From: Flagellimonas algicola | GTDB lineage: Bacteria; Bacteroidota; Bacteroidia; Flavobacteriales; Flavobacteriaceae | Direction of reading: 5' to 3' | DNA length: 64,000 nucleotides | NCBI RefSeq assembly: GCF_005937185.1 | Contig: NZ_VCNI01000001.1 | Location: 1,112,657 to 1,176,656 of the forward strand | Shown: piece by piece, positions 57,012 through 64,000 of the stretch | How the letters are laid out: every line of letters begins with the position of its first letter | Numbering within the stretch: the first letter of the stretch is position 1 | Notes under the pieces: model-generated | Databases searched by the model: none | Seen by the model: only the letters and a program-made list of their open reading frames with translations | Told to the model about the DNA's origin: nothing | Made by a program: the position numbers and the translations under genes

Positions 57012-58784
57012 ATGCAAACAGTTACCAGATTATTTGATTTTCCATATTACCAGTTGGAAAAATTCCCCCTTGAAAATTCGCTGGTTACCAAATACAACGG
57101 AAAGTGGGTGCCTACCTCCACGCAGGCCTATATTGATCAGGCCAATGCCGTTAGCCGAGCTTTGTTGAGATTGGGGGTTCAACCAAACGACAAAATTGCC
57201 GTGATTTCCATGACCAACAGAACGGAATGGAATATTATGGATATAGGGATATTGCAAATAGGTGCACAAAATGTACCTATTTACCCTACCATCTCAGCGG
57301 CGGATTATGAATATGTTCTGAATCACTCCGAGGCAAAATATTGTTTTGTTTCCTGTAACGAGGTTTTGGAAAAGGTGCTCGAGGTGTCATCCAAAATCAA
57401 GAATTTAAAGGATGTCTACTCCTTTGACGAATTGGGCAATTGCAAAAACTGGAAAGAAGTGTTGGATATGGGTGCGGACACATCCAATCAGGAAGAAGTG
57501 GAAAAGTTGAAAGCGCAGGTAACACCCAATGACCTGGCCACCTTGATTTATACTTCGGGAACCACGGGAAGGCCCAAAGGCGTAATGCTGTCCCATGATA
57601 ATTTGGTTAGCAACGCCATTGAAAGTTCCAAGCGTTTTCCCATTGTGGATGGTGAAACCCGTTCCTTGAGCTTTTTGCCCCTATGCCATGTATATGAGCG
57701 AATGCTAATTTATCTGTACCAGTATAGAGGTGTGGCCATACATTATGCCGAGTCCTTGGAAACCATAAGTGACAACCTCAAGGAAACCCAACCACATGTG
57801 ATGACAGCGGTTCCTCGTTTGTTGGAAAAGGTATATGACAAAATCATATCCAAAGGAGCAGCACTTACTGGTATTAAAAGAAAGCTTTTCTTTTGGGCCG
57901 TTGAAGTGGGTTTAAAATATGAACCGTATAGACAAAATGGTTGGTGGTACGAAAAGAAACTGGCCTTGGCCCGTAAACTTATTTTTAGCAAGTGGAAAGA
58001 AGGACTTGGCGGCAACTTGAAATTAATAGCCTCAGGTAGTGCTGCCTTACAACCCCGCTTGGCACGAATTTTCAACGCTGCTGAAATGGGCGTAATGGAA
58101 GGATATGGTTTAACTGAGACTTCTCCCGTAGTTTCCGTTAATGATATGCGGGAAAGCGGTTTTAAAATTGGAACGGTGGGAAGACCTATTGCCAGAACAG
58201 AAGTGAAAATTGCCGATGATGGCGAAATCTGTATTAAAGGCCCACAGGTTATGCAAGGGTATTACAAAGACCCTGAAAAAACCGCCGAAGTTCTTAAAGA
58301 TGGCTACTTCCACACTGGGGATATAGGTGAGGTGGATGCTGAAGGTTTCTTACGGATCACCGATCGTAAGAAGGAAATGTTCAAGACGTCTGGTGGAAAG
58401 TATGTGGCTCCGCAATTGTTGGAAAATCGCTTTAAGCAATCCCGATTTATAGAGCAGATCATGGTAGTGGGCGAAGGTGAGAAAATGCCGGCCGCCCTAA
58501 TCCAACCAAATTTTGAGTTTTTGCACGAATGGGCCAAACGCCATGAGATAACTGTGGGCGCCAACTCGGATATTACAATAAATGACAAAGTCATTTCCCG
58601 ATTCCAAGAAGAAGTGGACATGGCCAACGAGGACTTTGCCAAATGGGAAAAAGTAAAACAATTTAGGCTTACCCCGGATGTTTGGAGTGTGGATGATGGT
58701 CACCTAACCCCAACGATGAAACTCCGCCGTAAAATTGTAAAGGAAAAATATCTAGACCTGTACAATAGTATTTACGGGTATTAA
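57012..58784 (+). CDS. Long-chain acyl-CoA synthetase (AMP-forming)
   Basis: A 590-aa acyl-CoA ligase of the FadD/ACSL type: TLIYTSGTTGRPKGVMLSHD (P-loop, about residue 178-197), EGYGLTETSPVVSVND (near 366), and YFHTGDIGEVDAEGF with ITDRKKEMFKTSGGKYVAPQ near 440-460. It activates free fatty acids to acyl-CoA before beta-oxidation. It ends with a terminator and lies upstream of the MarR-regulated degradation genes. Chain-length range is not predictable. Confidence 0.92.
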   Translation: MQTVTRLFDFPYYQLEKFPLENSLVTKYNGKWVPTSTQAYIDQANAVSRALLRLGVQPNDKIAVISMTNRTEWNIMDIGILQIGAQNVPIYPTISAADYEYVLNHSEAKYCFVSCNEVLEKVLEVSSKIKNLKDVYSFDELGNCKNWKEVLDMGADTSNQEEVEKLKAQVTPNDLATLIYTSGTTGRPKGVMLSHDNLVSNAIESSKRFPIVDGETRSLSFLPLCHVYERMLIYLYQYRGVAIHYAESLETISDNLKETQPHVMTAVPRLLEKVYDKIISKGAALTGIKRKLFFWAVEVGLKYEPYRQNGWWYEKKLALARKLIFSKWKEGLGGNLKLIASGSAALQPRLARIFNAAEMGVMEGYGLTETSPVVSVNDMRESGFKIGTVGRPIARTEVKIADDGEICIKGPQVMQGYYKDPEKTAEVLKDGYFHTGDIGEVDAEGFLRITDRKKEMFKTSGGKYVAPQLLENRFKQSRFIEQIMVVGEGEKMPAALIQPNFEFLHEWAKRHEITVGANSDITINDKVISRFQEEVDMANEDFAKWEKVKQFRLTPDVWSVDDGHLTPTMKLRRKIVKEKYLDLYNSIYGY

Positions 58785-58813
58785 TTAGAGTGCCAGACCA
58801 ACCAAAATAATTG

Positions 58814-58837
58814 GCCCGACTTACATCGGGCTTTTTT
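58814..58837 (+). terminator. Terminator after the acyl-CoA synthetase gene
   Basis: GCCCGA-cttaca-TCGGGC and a T6 run. It separates the ligase from the MarR-controlled operon. Confidence 0.9.
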
Positions 58838-58851
58838 AATTTCGATTTCTG

Positions 58852-58890
58852 AAATTTATTATGCATGCATAATAAATTTTTGTATATTTG
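58852..58890 (+). promoter_or_regulatory. 28-bp perfect palindrome with -7 element, MarR gene promoter
   Basis: Positions 58852-58879 form a perfect palindrome with 14-base arms; the centre is ATGCATGCAT and each side extends through TTTATT / AATAAA to the AAATTT outer ends. TATATTTG at 58883-58890 is the -7 element. The palindrome thus covers the upstream part of the core promoter, as expected for MarR autorepression. A -33 TTG is not apparent, so the promoter may be weak or activator-dependent. Confidence 0.85.
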
Positions 58891-58909
58891 GTCACACCAA
58901 TCCTGTTCC

Positions 58910-59356
58910 ATGAAAGATTTGACCATTGATTATGCTTTAAGGGCCACCTGGCAAGCGGTTAGCAAGATGTATAATGAAGAGGCCAAGAACTACGGGCTTA
59001 CCATGGCCATAGGTTTTACCCTGCTGAGCATAGACCCCAAAAAAGGTACCCCAAGTACCGCTTTGGGACCCAAAATGGGCATGGAGGCAACAAGCTTGTC
59101 CAGAATTCTGAAAAACATAGAGGAACGGGGATACATTCAACGGAAGCCCAATCCAAAGGACGGGAGGGGTGTTTTAATCCATTTGACAGCTTTGGGGCTG
59201 GACAAACGAAAAGATTCCAAAGATGTGGTGCTTCGGTTCAACGAGGTGGTCAAAGAACATGTTTCCGAAGAGGATTTGGCCAGCTTTTTTAAGACAGCGG
59301 CAGTGATCAACAAGCTTATCGTAGATAAAAAAATATATATAAAATCAACAAATTAA
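58910..59356 (+). CDS. MarR family transcriptional regulator
   Basis: A 148-aa winged-helix regulator: dimer helices at the N-terminus (IDYALRATWQAVSKMYNEEA), recognition helix region MGMEATSLSRILKNIEERGYI, wing RKPNPKDGRGVLIHLTALGL and a C-terminal dimer helix. ATG at 58910 follows the palindromic promoter. It lies 13 bp before the HAD/hydratase gene, so it is probably the repressor of the fatty-acid degradation operon, with acyl-CoA as a possible ligand (inference). Confidence 0.9.
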   Translation: MKDLTIDYALRATWQAVSKMYNEEAKNYGLTMAIGFTLLSIDPKKGTPSTALGPKMGMEATSLSRILKNIEERGYIQRKPNPKDGRGVLIHLTALGLDKRKDSKDVVLRFNEVVKEHVSEEDLASFFKTAAVINKLIVDKKIYIKSTN

Positions 59357-59369
59357 TTCCAACGCTTAC

Positions 59370-61775
59370 ATGAAAAGGCATATCAATAAAGTTGCCGTAA
59401 TCGGTTCCGGCATTATGGGCAGTGGCATAGCCTGTCACTTTGCCAACATCGGGGTCGAAGTACTATTATTGGATATTGTTCCCCGAGAACTTAACGAGAA
59501 GGAAAAAGCCAAGGGTCTCGGCTTGGAAGACAAGGTAGTGCGAAACAGACTCGTGAACGATTCCTTGGCAGCTGCACTAAAATCTAAACCCTCCCCCATT
59601 TACCATCAAAAATTTGCCAGCAGGATCGCTACTGGAAATTTGGAAGATGATATTGCCAAGGTTGCAGACGTAGATTGGATCATTGAAGTGGTGGTGGAAC
59701 GCCTCGATATTAAAAAACAGGTATTCGAAAACCTGGAAAAGCATAGAACACCCGGCACCTTGATCACTTCCAATACCTCGGGTATTCCCATCAAGTTTAT
59801 GAGTGAGGGAAGAAGTGAGGATTTCCAAAAACATTTTTGTGGAACCCACTTTTTCAATCCGGCCAGGTACCTGAAACTATTTGAGATCATTCCTGGACCC
59901 AAGACCTCTAAAGAAGTACTGAATTTCCTCAATGGATACGGAGAGCAATTCCTGGGAAAAACATCGGTAGTAGCCAAAGACACACCAGCTTTTATTGGTA
60001 ATCGGATTGGAATTTTCAGCATTCAAAGTCTCTTCCATGCCGTAAAGGATTTGGGCATGACCGTGGAAGAAGTGGATAAACTTACGGGACCTGTTATAGG
60101 TCGACCTAAATCTGCAACCTTTCGCACAGTTGACGTTGTGGGATTGGACACCTTGGTACACGTAGCCAATGGCATCCATGAAAATTGCAAAGAGGACGAA
60201 CGTCTTGAGTTGTTTCAGCTTCCTGATTTCATCAACACAATGGTGGAAAATAAATGGTTGGGGAGCAAAACCGGACAAGGTTTCTACAAAAAAGTAAAGG
60301 ACGATAAAGGTAAAAGCGAGATTTTAACTTTGGATTTGGACACGATGGACTATCGTGCCAAAAAAAGTGCCAAGTTCGCTACCCTGGAATTGACCAAGAC
60401 CATTGATAAGGTGGTGGACCGTTTTTCAGTACTAACTGCTGGAAAAGATAAGGCTGGGGAATTTTACAGAAAAAGCTTTGGCGCATTGTTCGCCTATGTT
60501 TCGCATAGAATTCCTGAAATTTCAGATGAGCTTTATAAAATAGACGATGCCATGAAGGCTGGATTTGGTTGGGAACACGGTCCCTTCCAGATTTGGGACG
60601 CTGTAGGTCTGGAAAAAGGTCTGGAATTCATTAAAACCGAAGGCCTGGAGGCTGCAGCTTGGGTTTCCGAAATGAAAGAAGCTGGTGTTACCTCATTTTA
60701 CTCTGTAAAAGATGGTGCGACCTATTTCTATAATATTCCTAAAAAATCAATGGCCAAAGTACCCGGTCAGGATGCCTTTATTATTCTGGATAACATCCGG
60801 AAATCCAATGAGGTGTTCAAGAACAGTGGGGTAGTCATCGAAGATTTGGGAGATGGTATTTTGAATATCGAATTCCAATCCAAGATGAATACCATTGGCG
60901 GTGATGTTCTGGCCGGACTCAACAAAGCTGTTGATTTGGCAGAAAAGGATTTCCAGGGATTGGTGGTAGGTAACCAAGCTGCCAATTTCTCGGTTGGGGC
61001 CAATATTGGAATGATCTTTATGATGGCCGTGGAGCAAGAGTATGATGAACTGAATATGGCCATCAAATACTTCCAGGACACCATGATGCGGATGCGCTAT
61101 TCCTCAATTCCGACTATTTCTGCACCACACGGTATGTGTTTAGGTGGTGGATGTGAGCTTTCGTTGCACGCGGATAAAATTGTTGCCGCTGCGGAGACCT
61201 ATATTGGATTGGTGGAATTTGGTGTTGGGGTCATCCCAGGTGGAGGTGGTTCCAAGGAAATGGCGCTACGGGCATCGGATACCTTCCGTAAAAACGATGT
61301 AGAATTGAACGTGTTGCAAGAGTATTTCCTCACCATTGGAATGGCCAAAGTGTCCACTTCGGCCTATGAGGCTTACGATTTGGGAATCATGCAAAAAGGA
61401 AAAGATGTAGTGGTTGTCAATAAAGACCGACAAATAGCTACAGCTAAGGCTTATGCCAAGCTCATGGCAGAGGCTGGATATACTAAACCGGTGAAACGCA
61501 AGGATGTTAAGGTTCTTGGAAAACAGGCTTTGGGTATGTTCTTGGTTGGAACGGATTCCATGGAAGCCGGACACTATATTTCTGAACACGACAAGAAAAT
61601 TGCAGATAAGTTGGCCTATGTAATGGCTGGTGGGGATTTGTCCGAGGCCAGCTATGTCACCGAGCAATATCTTTTGGATTTGGAACGAGAAGCATTCCTA
61701 TCCCTTTGTACCGAAAGAAAGACTTTGGAACGTATACAGCATATGTTGAAAACAGGCAAGCCTTTAAGAAATTAA
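59370..61775 (+). CDS. 3-hydroxyacyl-CoA dehydrogenase / enoyl-CoA hydratase fusion
   Basis: An 801-aa multifunctional beta-oxidation enzyme. The dehydrogenase comes first (NAD-binding KVAVIGSGIMGSGIACHFA, then HFFNPARYLKLFEIIPGP near residue 170 and the C-terminal dehydrogenase part near 190-300). The hydratase lies in the last third (APHGMCLGGGCELSLHADKI near 590, VEFGVGVIPGGGGSKEMALR near 618). E. coli FadB has the reverse order. This order is common in Bacteroidota. It works with the thiolase encoded next. Confidence 0.93.
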   Translation: MKRHINKVAVIGSGIMGSGIACHFANIGVEVLLLDIVPRELNEKEKAKGLGLEDKVVRNRLVNDSLAAALKSKPSPIYHQKFASRIATGNLEDDIAKVADVDWIIEVVVERLDIKKQVFENLEKHRTPGTLITSNTSGIPIKFMSEGRSEDFQKHFCGTHFFNPARYLKLFEIIPGPKTSKEVLNFLNGYGEQFLGKTSVVAKDTPAFIGNRIGIFSIQSLFHAVKDLGMTVEEVDKLTGPVIGRPKSATFRTVDVVGLDTLVHVANGIHENCKEDERLELFQLPDFINTMVENKWLGSKTGQGFYKKVKDDKGKSEILTLDLDTMDYRAKKSAKFATLELTKTIDKVVDRFSVLTAGKDKAGEFYRKSFGALFAYVSHRIPEISDELYKIDDAMKAGFGWEHGPFQIWDAVGLEKGLEFIKTEGLEAAAWVSEMKEAGVTSFYSVKDGATYFYNIPKKSMAKVPGQDAFIILDNIRKSNEVFKNSGVVIEDLGDGILNIEFQSKMNTIGGDVLAGLNKAVDLAEKDFQGLVVGNQAANFSVGANIGMIFMMAVEQEYDELNMAIKYFQDTMMRMRYSSIPTISAPHGMCLGGGCELSLHADKIVAAAETYIGLVEFGVGVIPGGGGSKEMALRASDTFRKNDVELNVLQEYFLTIGMAKVSTSAYEAYDLGIMQKGKDVVVVNKDRQIATAKAYAKLMAEAGYTKPVKRKDVKVLGKQALGMFLVGTDSMEAGHYISEHDKKIADKLAYVMAGGDLSEASYVTEQYLLDLEREAFLSLCTERKTLERIQHMLKTGKPLRN

Positions 61776-61843
61776 TAATGTTGAATTTTAAATTTTGAAT
61801 TGACCCATTCAACATTAAACATTAAACATTTAAAATCACGTAC
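61776..61843. repeat. AT-rich spacer with AACATTA heptamers
   Basis: AACATTA repeated about 2.9 times at 61811-61830, preceded by TTGAATTTTAAATTTTGAATTG. Fills the 68-bp gap between the fusion enzyme and the thiolase genes. Confidence 0.7.
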
Positions 61844-63034
61844 GTGAAAACAGCATACATAGTTAAAGCATATAGAACGGCAGTAGGAAAGGCTCCCAGA
61901 GGTTTGTTTAGGTTTAAAAGACCTGATGAACTGGCAGCGGAAACCATTGAGCACATGATGAAGGAGCTGCCCAATCTGGATAAAAAACGCATTGATGATG
62001 TCATTGTCGGAAATGCCATGCCAGAAGCAGAACAAGGCTTGAACATGGCTCGTTTGATTTCCTTAATGGGATTAGAAATTGACGATGTGCCCGGGGTTAC
62101 GGTCAACAGATATTGTGCATCCGGTTTGGAAACCATTGGAATTGCCACCGCTAAAATCCAGTCTGGAATGGCAGACTGTATTATTGCCGGGGGTTCTGAA
62201 AGTATGAGTTACATTCCCATGGGCGGATACAAACCTACTCCTGACTACGCTACAGCAAAGGAAGGAAATGAAGATTATTACTGGGGTATGGGATTAACGG
62301 CCGAAGCAGTGGCCAATCAATTCAAAATATCAAGGGAAGACCAGGATGTATTTGCCTATAGCTCCCACATGAAAGCGCTTAAGGCCCAAGAAGAAAATCG
62401 TTTTCAGGACCAAATTGTTCCGATAGAGGTGGAACACACCTTTGTCAATGCAGAGGGAAAAAAAGAAACCAAGTCCTATACCGTAAGTAAGGATGAAGGA
62501 CCGCGGAAAGGGACCAATATTCCTACCCTGAACAAATTACGCCCAGTTTTTGCAGCTGGAGGAAGTGTTACCGCAGGAAATTCATCCCAAATGAGTGATG
62601 GAGCAGCCTTTGTGATGGTGATGAGCGAGGAAATGGTAAAGGAATTGAATCTGGAACCTATTGCCCGCTTGGTCAATTATGCCGCAGCCGGAGTGGAACC
62701 CAGAATTATGGGAATTGGACCCGTAAAAGCCATTCCAAAGGCTTTGAAACAAGCCGGATTAAAACAGAATGATGTAGAATTGATTGAGTTGAATGAAGCC
62801 TTTGCTTCACAATCTCTTGCTGTTATGCGCGAGCTGGATTTAAACCAGGAAATAGTGAACGTGAATGGTGGCGCAATCGCCTTGGGACATCCTCTGGGTT
62901 GTACAGGGGCCAAGCTGTCGGTTCAACTTTTTGATGAGATGCGCAAACGCAATATGAAAGGAAAATACGGCATGGTGACTATGTGTGTTGGAACTGGACA
63001 AGGAGCCGCGGGGATATACGAGTTTCTGAACTAA
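61844..63034 (+). CDS. fadA: Acetyl-CoA C-acyltransferase (thiolase)
   Basis: A 396-aa thiolase completing beta-oxidation. The nucleophile cysteine is in [13 protein letters not shown] near residue 89, the histidine in [17 protein letters not shown] near 350, and the second cysteine in [14 protein letters not shown] near 383. GTG at 61844 is the start, giving the typical [16 protein letters not shown] opening. It is the partner of the fusion enzyme upstream. Confidence 0.94.
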   Translation: MKTAYIVKAYRTAVGKAPRGLFRFKRPDELAAETIEHMMKELPNLDKKRIDDVIVGNAMPEAEQGLNMARLISLMGLEIDDVPGVTVNRYCASGLETIGIATAKIQSGMADCIIAGGSESMSYIPMGGYKPTPDYATAKEGNEDYYWGMGLTAEAVANQFKISREDQDVFAYSSHMKALKAQEENRFQDQIVPIEVEHTFVNAEGKKETKSYTVSKDEGPRKGTNIPTLNKLRPVFAAGGSVTAGNSSQMSDGAAFVMVMSEEMVKELNLEPIARLVNYAAAGVEPRIMGIGPVKAIPKALKQAGLKQNDVELIELNEAFASQSLAVMRELDLNQEIVNVNGGAIALGHPLGCTGAKLSVQLFDEMRKRNMKGKYGMVTMCVGTGQGAAGIYEFLN

Positions 63035-63059
63035 AGCAATTTTAGATTTTGAAGTATGA

Positions 63060-63430
63060 ATGTTGAATGAGGTGAAGGAGGACAATGTTATTTTAAGAAA
63101 GACATTTGAGTTTTCGCTTTCGATAATTGAATTGTTTAAGGATTTAAAAAAAATAAAGAATTCGTTCTTTCAAAACAACTGTTGAGAAGCGGCACTAGTA
63201 TTGGAGCAAATGTGAATGAGGCGACTGCTGCGGAATCTAAAAAGGATTTTATCCATAAAATGGCAATTGCTTCTAAAGAAGCTAGGGAAACACAATATTG
63301 GTTAAAACTTTTGGATCGTTCCAAACTTGGGCAAGTAAACTGTAATGAGCATTTAAAAGGTATTGATGAAATAATAAAGATTCTTACCAAAATTGTGAAG
63401 ACCTCACAGGAGAATCTGAGAAGCATTTAA
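63060..63430 (+). pseudogene. Four-helix-bundle (S23/IVS-type) gene with a frameshift
   Basis: The ATG at 63060 opens a frame beginning MLNEVKEDNVILRKTFEFSL and continuing SIIELFKDLKK. The second half is in another frame, from EFVLSKQLLRSGTSIGANV through KKDFIHKMAIASKEARETQ to SQENLRSI at 63430. Together they make a full-length member of the four-helix-bundle family (about 123 aa). The switch is at an A8 run (63144-63151); nine A would restore the frame. It could be a pseudogene, a sequence error, or slippage. The protein's role is unknown. It lies between the thiolase and acyl-CoA dehydrogenase genes. Confidence 0.82.
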
Positions 63431-63462
63431 AATTAAAAATTGAGCATTAAAAATTAATTAGA

Positions 63463-64000
63463 ATGGAAACCCTAAATAAAGACATCCTACGAGGCGGGCA
63501 ATTCTTGGTCAAGGAAACCAAATGCGAAGACGTATTTACCCTTGAAGACCTCAACGAGGAGCAAAAAATGATGCGGGAAAGCACCAAAGAGTTCGTGGAT
63601 CGTGACCTTTGGGGCCATTGGGAACGTTTTGAGCAGAAAGATTATGCTTATACCGAAGAAACCATGCGCAAAGCTGGCGAATTGGGCTTGTTGAGCATTG
63701 CTGTTCCAGAAGCTTACGGCGGTATGGGAATGGGATTTGTCTCTACCATGTTGGTATGCGATTATATTTCTGGGGCTACTGGTTCCTTCAGTACGGCCTT
63801 TGGAGCACATACCGGTATTGGCACCATGCCCATAACCCTATATGGCACCAAGGAACAAAAGCAGAAATACGTGCCCAAATTGGCAACGGGCGAATGGTTT
63901 GGCGCGTACTGTTTGACAGAACCCGGAGCAGGTTCGGACGCCAATTCAGGTAAGACCAAAGCTGTGTTGTCTAAAGATGGTAAGTTCTACAATATCACTG
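63463..64000 (+). CDS. Acyl-CoA dehydrogenase (partial, N-terminal part)
   Basis: The ATG at 63463 begins METLNKDILRGGQFLVKETK and runs out of the window. It contains the N-terminal helical domain and the start of the middle domain: GLLSIAVPEAYGGMGMGFVS, and YCLTEPGAGSDANSGKTKAV, which is the FAD/substrate-contacting block. It should catalyse the first step of beta-oxidation. It is the last visible gene of the operon that begins with the MarR gene. About a third of a typical enzyme of roughly 600 aa is present. Confidence 0.9.
   Translation, partial: METLNKDILRGGQFLVKETKCEDVFTLEDLNEEQKMMRESTKEFVDRDLWGHWERFEQKDYAYTEETMRKAGELGLLSIAVPEAYGGMGMGFVSTMLVCDYISGATGSFSTAFGAHTGIGTMPITLYGTKEQKQKYVPKLATGEWFGAYCLTEPGAGSDANSGKTKAVLSKDGKFYNIT

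Overview
The window is chromosomal DNA of a marine-type Flavobacteriaceae bacterium (Bacteroidota). The nearest feel is Muricauda/Flagellimonas-like, but this is an inference from protein style and cannot be fixed at genus level from sequence alone. Supporting signs are promoters of the Bacteroidota form (TTG or TTTG, about 18-20 bp, TAnnTTTG), A-rich leaders without Shine-Dalgarno sites, a GlmU of the alternative Bacteroidota type, a CarB of 950 aa without the C-terminal regulatory domain, lineage-typical DUF families, and the small flavobacterial intergenic repeats (TTCGAGTG...AGTATCGAGAA, CCTGCCTG...CAGGCAGG). No phage, insertion sequence, CRISPR array, rRNA or tRNA was found.

Layout. 1-8565 is a vitamin B12 salvage locus: a cobalamin riboswitch drives a TonB receptor and a solute-binding-fold protein on the minus strand, and a tightly overlapping plus-strand operon encodes nucleotide-loop assembly (cobU, cobT, cobS, cobC) and an inner-membrane ABC importer (btuF, btuC, btuD). 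8627-10543 holds rmuC and a hotdog thioesterase. 10734-14720 is the oxidative pentose phosphate branch (pgl, zwf, gnd). 14740-26449 is an accessory stretch of regulators (Crp, WYL, ArsR, GntR), small enzymes, an ABC exporter operon and a run of membrane proteins of unknown function that share a repeated leader. 26454-33847 carries carB, rpmH, a lytic transglycosylase and mtaB. 34047-38005 has exported hydrolases (a double SGNH protein and an M81-family lipoprotein). 38041-46690 is conserved flavobacterial envelope and sugar-phosphate housekeeping, with rpmE2, a GT2 glycosyltransferase, a phosphosugar mutase, an MsbA-type exporter, and an ECF sigma factor with a membrane protein and an Spy-like protein. 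47198-56903 contains a YCF48-like lipoprotein, an RsmB-type methyltransferase, an AraC/SDR pair, purL, and GNAT and Crp genes. 57012-64000 is fatty-acid degradation: an acyl-CoA ligase, a MarR repressor with a perfect palindrome, the HAD/enoyl-CoA hydratase fusion, a thiolase, a frameshifted four-helix-bundle gene and the start of an acyl-CoA dehydrogenase.

The most unusual signals are not large gene clusters but small structured DNA. (a) Direct repeats of 21 bp period, three copies and two copies, lie upstream of two unrelated exported-protein genes and suggest a shared LytTR-type regulator. (b) One leader block is reused before four consecutive membrane-protein genes, with a fifth orphan copy. 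(c) Intergenic repeat elements are built in frame into purL, one of them followed by a terminator-like hairpin early in the gene. (d) Several intergenic tandem tracts share a 7-bp period. (e) A four-helix-bundle gene is interrupted by a one-base slip in an A8 run. I see no complete, clearly novel multi-gene system; the repeated-leader membrane-protein run at 24076-26449 is the best candidate for one.
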